This document shows, one piece after another, positions 57,801-64,000 of a DNA stretch of 64,000 nt. Source of the stretch: Pleodorina starrii (taxonomy: Eukaryota; Chlorophyta; Chlorophyceae; Chlamydomonadales; Volvocaceae); assembly GCA_030267565.1 (NCBI GenBank), contig BRXU01000009.1:1014001-1078000 (forward strand), written 5' to 3'. The notes beneath the pieces were generated by a model. It was not told the DNA's origin and did no database searches. It was given only the letters and a program-made list of their open reading frames with translations. Positions within the stretch are counted from its first letter, which is position 1; every line of letters begins with the position of its first letter. The translations under genes and the position numbers were made by a program.

Positions 57801-60800
57801 TGCAACTCTTTGAGCCCTGAGACCTCGAGCGGGTGTGTGGCTGCGATCGAAGCACAGTCCTGGGCCCTATGCCGTGAAGGTGGGCTTACCAGAACTTCTG
57901 TGTGCCCCACCTGGCCCCCACAGCCGTCGCCGCCGCCGCCGCCGCCGTCAATCTGCCGCTGCTGGAGCGCTGTGCGGCGTCGCTTCTGCCTCCCGGCTGC
58001 CCCGAGCTGCTGCTGCTGGTGAGCCGGGTGGCGGCCGAGTGGGCGGCGAGAGTTGCGGCGGCGGCTGTGGGCGCAATGCCGCCGCCGCCGCCACAGCTCG
58101 CGTTCGAGGACGCCGCTGCCGCCGCCGCCGCCGCGCGCGTTGCCGCGGACCGAGCGCGTGCCGCCGCTTGCCGTACATGCTGCGTGGTGTTGCTGGCGGT
58201 GCTTCGAGAGCGAGCGGACGTGGCGGAGGCGTATCGGAGGGGCGGCGCCGCCGCCGCTGCCGGTGGTGGCAGCCTGGCGGCGGGTGGCGGCGGAGACGTC
58301 GGCGGCGGCTGCGCCGCAGTGGCCGCCGCGCTTCGGTCGGCTGTGGCGGTGCTGTTGGAGTTCCTTCCGGTACCAATGCAGTACGCTGCCGTACATACTT
58401 GGGCTTACGGTATCCTGTGGGAGGGGGTTGTGCCGTGTGTTGTGGCATCGGACGCAGCTGCTTTGTTGAAGGAAAGGGGAGGGGACTTGGAGAGCGGGTG
58501 GATGGATGGGTGAGTGGGTGGGTGGGTCGGCGCCCTCCCCCTCCGAAGCATCAGCATCAGCATCCCACCCCTGTTGCTGCAGCCCCCGCCCTCGCCCACG
58601 CCCCCGCTGCTGTTGGTCCCCGACCCACAACCCACAACGCCTCTCCCCCCAATGGGTCCCCCCAATGGGCCGATATCGGTCCAGTGCAGCACGGGGAGCA
58701 CCCGCCCATGCGCCTCTCTCGCCGTTCGTCCAGGGATCCCTCTTTTGACTGCCTGCCTGCCTGACTGACTGACCCTGTTCCTTTCTCCTCCTCCCGTTCC
58801 GAAGGCGCTGACCGCGCTCCCAGCATTGGAGGACGCCCTCAACACCACCGCCACCACCACCTCCTCAAGGCTGCCGCCATCTGCCCCTGGAGCTGCGGCG
58901 GCAGGGGGCCAGCCCCCCGGACCCGGCCCCGGCCTGCGCATCGCCTGTTTAGGCTCCGCTCTGGGTACGGCCTCCGCGGATGTGATGCTCCAGGGAGCCC
59001 TGGTCCTGTCGGGTCACTGCCTGGAGAGCTGGCTGCTGGCGCACCCGCCGCCGCAAACCGACCCACGGGACGCCACCGACCCACGGGTCATGATGAGGCC
59101 GCCGGGGCAGGCGGCCGGCTCGCAGCTCAGCGGCGGCTGCGCGCTGCTCGTACTGTTTCAGACGGCCATGGCGCGATGCGCGTACATTGGCAGGGAGGTA
59201 CTCACGCCGGCTGCGGCGGCGGCGGCGGCGCAGATGGGGGAGGGCGGCAGTGACGGCGGTGGTGGTGGTGGTGGCGGCGGTGGCGGCCGCGGCTCGCCGC
59301 ATGTGGTGGCGGCGGCGGTGGATTTGATGTGCGCTGCGGGCAAGGGCTTGGTGACGCGGCTGGTGCCGCGGGGGATGCTGCAGAGGGCCGTGGCGGAGCG
59401 AGCGCCGGCGGCGAGCGGCACCACTGGAGGCGGCGGCGGCGGTGGCGGCGGTGGCGGTGGCGGCACGGATGTGGTCTTCACGGGGAGGTGGGTTCGCTTC
59501 CACAGCTTGTGCCCCCGAAGGAGTACCGTGTGTTGATCGCGCTTTTCGCCATGTGTGCCTCCTCTTAGCGGCATCAGAGCGTTTCTGGACTTGTTGTCGG
59601 GGGTGGTGCTGGTGCTTGTGTCGCAGTGAAGCTGGGGCGGGGCGGGGCGGCATCATCGGAGAACCTAAGCCAGCCCCTGACTTGACTTGTCCGTCCCTCT
59701 TATCCCCCTCCCCCATCTCCCTCTCTGTCCCTCTCTGTCCCTCCAGCCTTCCCGGCCTGCTGCCAATGATCCTGGACGAGCTGGACGCCGCGCAGGCCGG
59801 ACTGACCCGTGGGTCCGCGGCCTCCGCTGCCGCGCTGGCTGGCGCTGGCGCGGCCGCAGCCACGGGAGCGGGAGCGGGAACGGTGCCCCATCACGGCTTG
59901 GGGCTGGACGCGGCGATCTGCGACGGTGTGCGCAACCTGACGGCGGTGATGTGCTGCCGCCGCGGCGGCCAGCTGGCGGCGGCGACGCTTCAGGCGCTGA
60001 CTCAGGCCCTCTGCCAGGCCAGAGAGCTCCTGCAGCGAGCAGCGGCCGACCTCGCCGCTGGGGGCGGCGGCGGCGGCCCGTCGCTGGCGACGGCGGCTGC
60101 CGCCGCCGCCGCCGCCGCGGCGGCGGCGGCGCTGCCGTACCTGCCCTCGGAGCTTTGGTTGAGTCCCTTGCAGGCCTCTGGTCTGCTACCCGCGGGCGCT
60201 GCTGTCAGGGATGCGCCGTCGCTGGCCGCCTCGGTGCCAGTGGGGGTCGGCGCCGCGCCGCCCGCCGCTGACACCGCCGCCGCCGCCTCCTGGCCGTCTC
60301 TTTGCAGCATTCTGCCGCTTCTGGAGCCCTGGCTGGTGACGAGGGACGGAGAAGCGGCCGCAGCGGCGGCGGCGGCGGCTGCAGGTGGTGGCGAGTCTGC
60401 AGCGGCGGCGGCGGCGGCGGCGGCGGCCGCCACTGGCGGCCGACCCGGCGGCCCGCCGCCATTGCCGCCGCCGCCTGAGATTCACCTGGCGGCCCTGACA
60501 GCGCTCCGGGTGGGTTGTTGTGGGTTGTTGTGGGTGACGTGCATCAGAGTACGACGGGGCATTGTGCGGCAGGGATACGAAGCTGGGATACGGATGCAGG
60601 CCGACCCCTCGGTATCATCATCGTCATCATCGTCACACACCATCCTTACCTGTTTTGCCTCCTCGCCCACGCATACGACCCCCTAGCACATATGGACATA
60701 CCGGTATCCGCTGCCGTTGCGACACCGCCGCCGGCTCCGGCCTCCTGCCCTCCGGCCTCTTTGGACCCCTCCCTTCGCCCGCATTGCCTCATTGGTCTAC

Positions 60801-63800
60801 CAGGCCGCGGCTCCTCATGATTGCTTATTGTCCTTACCTTCTCCGATGCTCTTCTTCCCCTCCCCTCCCCCTCCCTTCCGCTCCTTTCCCGCCCCTCAGG
60901 CCCTGCTGGCCCGCTGCCCCGACTCCAGCCTCCCCGGCTCCGGCCCCGCCCTCCGCCGCGTGCTGGCCTCCGCCCTGGTGTGTCGGGGCAGTGGGGCGGT
61001 GCGGCGGGGGGGAGCGGCGCTGCTGCGGACCCTGCTGGCACGGCCGCCGCTGCTGCTGGAGGTGTACGGCAACCCGCTCCCGCCGCCGCCGCCGCAGGCG
61101 GCCGCAGGTACGCACCTCCCGGCCGCATGCACACACACCCCAGGCACCAGGCACACCCCAGGCACACACACACATCAGGAACACACAGATGAAACCCCAC
61201 GCGCCCTCACCTGAGCCCCAGTCTCATCACTCCCCATCCCAATCCCCCGCCTTCGGCCCCCGTCCTCGCCTCCCCATTCTCCGCACCCTGTCCTCCGCGC
61301 CCCGTCCTCAGCCCCCTCTGCGGCCGCCGCTGTCTCCGCTGCTGAGCGGGATCTTATGCGGGTGTTGCAGCACTGGCTGTTGGATGCCTCACCGCCCCTC
61401 CCGACGGATGTGCGGTGCGGCCTGCTGGCGGCGGCGGTGGGGCTGGCAGGTCCGGGCCCGGGCGGCCTGGCGGGGCGGGACAGCGGGCCGCTGCTGGTGC
61501 TGGTGCTGCTGGTGCTGGGGTGCCTGGGAGGGGAGGAGAGACTGGTGCGAGGAGGGACGCAGGGGGGGGAGGGGCGGGGGAGGGGGTTGGGTTGTGTGGG
61601 GAAATGGAGTGGGCAGGGTGCGGGAGGCGGGGAGCGGGAGAGCGGAGGGGCGGCGGCAGGGGCGGGAGTTGGGGGGGGGGGGGAAAAGGGGAAGGGAAGG
61701 GGGCCACCTGCGGGGAAAGGGGCCGGAGGGTCGAGAAGGACGTGGCCCTTCTGCGCCGAGGAGGAGAGTGGGGAGGGAGGGAGGGAGGGCAGCTTTGCTC
61801 TTTGCTGCTCCTCACGTAACCGGGTTTTCTGACCCCTCCTCCCTACCCCCTCCCTCCCTCCCTCCCTTCCTCCCTCCCCCCCACCTGCAGCTCCGAGCCG
61901 CCGCCTGCTCCGCTCTTGAGTCCCTCACCTCGGCTGCGGGTATCCCCCCCCGGCGACTGCTGCTGGAGGGCCCCCTGGCCCCACTGGTGCTCAACCGACT
62001 GGGCTGCTCGGTGAGACAGAGCGGGACGAACCACAGCGCGCTGGAGTCTCCCCACCCACCCACCCATCCACCCACCCACCCGCCTCTCTCCTCGCCTTTT
62101 CCTCCTCGCCTTCACCTCCTCCCTTTACCTCCTCGCCTTTTCCTCCTCGCCTTCACCTCCTCCCTTTACTTCCTCGCCTTTTCCTCCTCCCTTTACCTCC
62201 TCCCTGGAGTGGCTGCGTTTGGTCCCTTTCCTTTCCTTCCTCCTGGGCCCCCACTCGCAGCACTTTCCTAGCGGCCAGCAAGTGCCGTAACTCGCCCCAC
62301 CCCACCCCACCCCACCTCTCCCCTCCCTCCCCCCTACAAACACACCCACCCTAACCCCCGCAGGTCCTGCAGTCCCCCCGCCTACTCCCGGAGCTGTGTC
62401 GGCTGCTGAAGCTGAACGAGGCCCAGCTGGTGAGGGCGGCACTGCCAGCCGCCATCGGACCGCTGTGCTGCGCTAACAAGCTGCCCGAGCTGAGGGTGAG
62501 GTTGCGGGGTGCGAGGGTGGGGGAGGGCGGGGCGGGGGGCGGGGAGGGACGGGGAGGGGCGGGGAGGGAGGTGGTGTCAAGGATACCCGGGTGGCGCCCC
62601 CCACCGCCCTACCGCCCACTTTCAAGTCCGTTTATCTATTAAACCCCCTCCTTCCCTTCCCAATCCTGTCCTGTCTTGTCCGCCTCTGTCTGTCAGGAGC
62701 TGTCCCGGCTGCTGGACATGACCCCCTCGGAGCTCTTCACCCTGCACGCCCACCACGCCTATGCGTACGCGTTCTGGAAGGAGACCCAGAGCTTCGGTTC
62801 GTTCATTGATGCGGTGGATGATCTGATGGAGGAGGCACACGGCCACCAGCGGGTGCTGGGGAATGTGGCCATGGCGAGGATTGTCACGAAGCAGGTGGGA
62901 GCTGGGTCGGGGTGGGGGGTAAAGGAGAGGGGAGAGGGGAGAGGGAGGGTGGAGAAGGGGGGCGTGGGGGGTCTAGGGGGGGGCTGGAAGGGGCGGGTAA
63001 GGGTAAGGAGCCGGAGGGAAGTGTGTGTGTGCGCATGTGCGGGGAAGTGTGGCCGGGCAGGGTGGGGTTGAGTGGCGGTGGTGGTGGTAGTGGAGCCCTC
63101 CCCTCCCCTCCCCTCCCCTCCTTCCGTTCCATATTTATTTCCCATTCCCACCCATATCGGCACATCAGCTTTATTACCTTCCCCAAAACACTCTCGACCC
63201 CCCTCCCCTCCCTTCCCCTTCTCTCCCACACCCTCCCTCCCCCCCCCCACCCCTCCACCCGCCCCCCCCCTCAGACCATCATCATGGCGGGTGAGGCCTC
63301 CTCCGATTGGGCCTCCAGTCCCTCCCTGGAGCCACCTCCCTCCGCAGTGAGCCGCATACAGACATTCATGCAGGTGGTGGCGGGACAGGTGGCAGGTAGG
63401 GGTGGGGGGGGGTGGGGGGGGGTGGGGGGGTGGGGGGGGTGGGGTTGGTAGGGAGATGAGGGGGGGTGTGTGCAACAGGAAAGGGATGTGGTGCGTTTCC
63501 TCCCCTACCCTCACCTCTCACCCCATACCTCACCTCATACCTCACCTCATACCTCACCTCATACCTCACCCCATACCTCACCCCATACCTCACCCCAACC
63601 CTCACCTCATACATTACCCCATACGTCACCTCATACCTAACCCCATACCTCACCCCATACCTAACCCTATACCTCACCTCATTCCTCATGCCCCATACCT
63701 CACCTCACCTCTCACCTCATACCTCACCTCATACCTAACCCCATACCTCACCTCATACCTCACCCCATACCTCACCTTATACCTCACCTTATACCTGTTA

Positions 63801-64000
63801 TGACCGTCATCTTCTATTCATCCTCTTCCTTCTCCTTCCTCCCCAGACATGCAGAGTGACGACCCCGTTCAGGAGTTCTTGGTGGGGGAGCTCACAGCCA
63901 ACCTTTTCGAGCTGTTCGGAAGACAACTCGCCCTACCCGCATCCGCAACCGCCGCCGCCGCCGCAGCTTCAGCAGCTGGCGGCGGCGCCGGAGGCGCCTC
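51841..64000 (+). CDS. ATR: ATR-type PI3K-like checkpoint kinase, N-terminal part (3' partial)
   Basis: ATR senses RPA-coated DNA during replication stress. Exons: 51841-51942, 52028-52169, 52305-52328, 52744-52990, 53187-53323, 53616-54022, 54343-54435, 54689-54925, 55327-55520, 55908-56314, 56590-56964, 57329-57646, 57924-58369, 58805-59487, 59747-60509, 60900-61107, 61312-61544, 61891-62010, 62364-62495, 62697-62894, 63275-63395, 63847->64000. Phase is kept through about 1,913 residues. The match rests on family patterns: near the N-terminus KQDVITVLSVAEFVAERLP followed by helical repeats, and at 62364-64000 tandem repeat pairs (LLPELCRLLKLNEAQLVRAA; LSRLLDMTPSELFTLHAHH) leading toward the UME region. 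Ala, Gly and Pro homopolymers expand the helical solenoid. The kinase, FAT and FATC domains are outside the window. The exact start, the 58369 donor and the 24-nt third exon are the weakest points. Another large HEAT-repeat protein cannot be fully excluded. Confidence 0.7.
54045..54108. repeat. GGGCCAGGGAG tandem repeat in intron
   Basis: Six imperfect copies of an 11-12-bp G-rich unit (GGGCCAGGGAGG / GGGCCAGGGAGA) just after the donor of the intron 54023-54342 of the ATR-like gene. Confidence 0.85.
63511..63797. repeat. 12-bp CACCTCATACCT minisatellite in intron
   Basis: About 23 units of CACCTCATACCT and variants (CACCCCATACCT, TAACCCCATACC) in the intron 63396-63846 of the ATR-like gene. 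The array is open in all frames and gives a repetitive Ser-Tyr-Leu-Thr peptide that is not a gene product. Confidence 0.92.

Noticed and set aside
58370..58513. Extension of the ATR-like exon to the GTGAGT at 58510
   Set aside because: That donor gives a phase that meets a stop on joining to 58805. A phase-0 donor at 58370 keeps the frame, though this junction remains uncertain.
63466..63803. Ser-Tyr-Leu-Thr repeat peptide on the plus strand
   Set aside because: Translation of the intronic 12-bp minisatellite.

Overview
This window is nuclear DNA of a chlamydomonadalean (volvocine-type) green alga. The evidence is very high GC, many short introns with G-rich 5' halves and C/T-rich 3' halves, TGTAA polyadenylation signals, Ala/Gly/Gln homopolymers inside conserved proteins, and a major light-harvesting LHCII (LHCBM) gene. 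No prokaryotic operons, tRNA, rRNA or CRISPR array were recognised. Gene models were built by joining exons by hand so that donor/acceptor sites and codon phase agree across every junction. They have no transcript support.

Layout. (1) <39-7967, +: 3' part of a protein with two cyclic-nucleotide-binding folds and a very long low-complexity tail. (2) 10401-11533, -: f-type chloroplast thioredoxin. (3) 12886-14332, -: LHCBM, complete, 257 aa. (4) 18849-25968, -: 11-exon pentatricopeptide-repeat (PPR) protein of about 937 aa. (5) About 27.0-29.95 kb: mobile DNA, comprising palindromes, one copy of a dispersed repeat, and a 5'-truncated non-LTR retrotransposon bounded by a 12-bp target-site duplication. 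(6) 30206-35449, +: NOC4, a nucleolar 40S biogenesis factor, 708 aa. (7) 35915-38742, +: R3H-SUZ RNA-binding protein, 714 aa. (8) 38743-43129: 4.4 kb without a recognised gene. (9) 43130-43591, -: COA5/PET191, a cytochrome oxidase assembly factor, divergent from (10) 44081-49532, +: cysteinyl-tRNA synthetase, 666 aa. (11) About 50.3-51.8 kb: AT-richer mobile-element debris with the second repeat copy. (12) 51841->64000, +: N-terminal about 1,910 residues of an ATR-type PI3K-like checkpoint kinase. Its kinase domain lies beyond the window.

Together the genes are a mix of photosynthesis (LHCBM, thioredoxin f), organelle expression and assembly (PPR protein, cysteinyl-tRNA synthetase, COA5), ribosome biogenesis (NOC4), RNA regulation (R3H-SUZ) and DNA-damage signalling (ATR). 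They do not form one pathway.

The strongest unexpected signals are four. A 16-21-bp sequence recurs on the sense strand near the 3' end of introns of two unrelated genes, which is suggestive of introner-like elements. Two copies of a dispersed repeat carry a shared antisense reading frame, one of them frameshifted. A well-delimited LINE insertion is present. A terminator-like hairpin followed by seven T residues lies between the thioredoxin and LHCBM genes.
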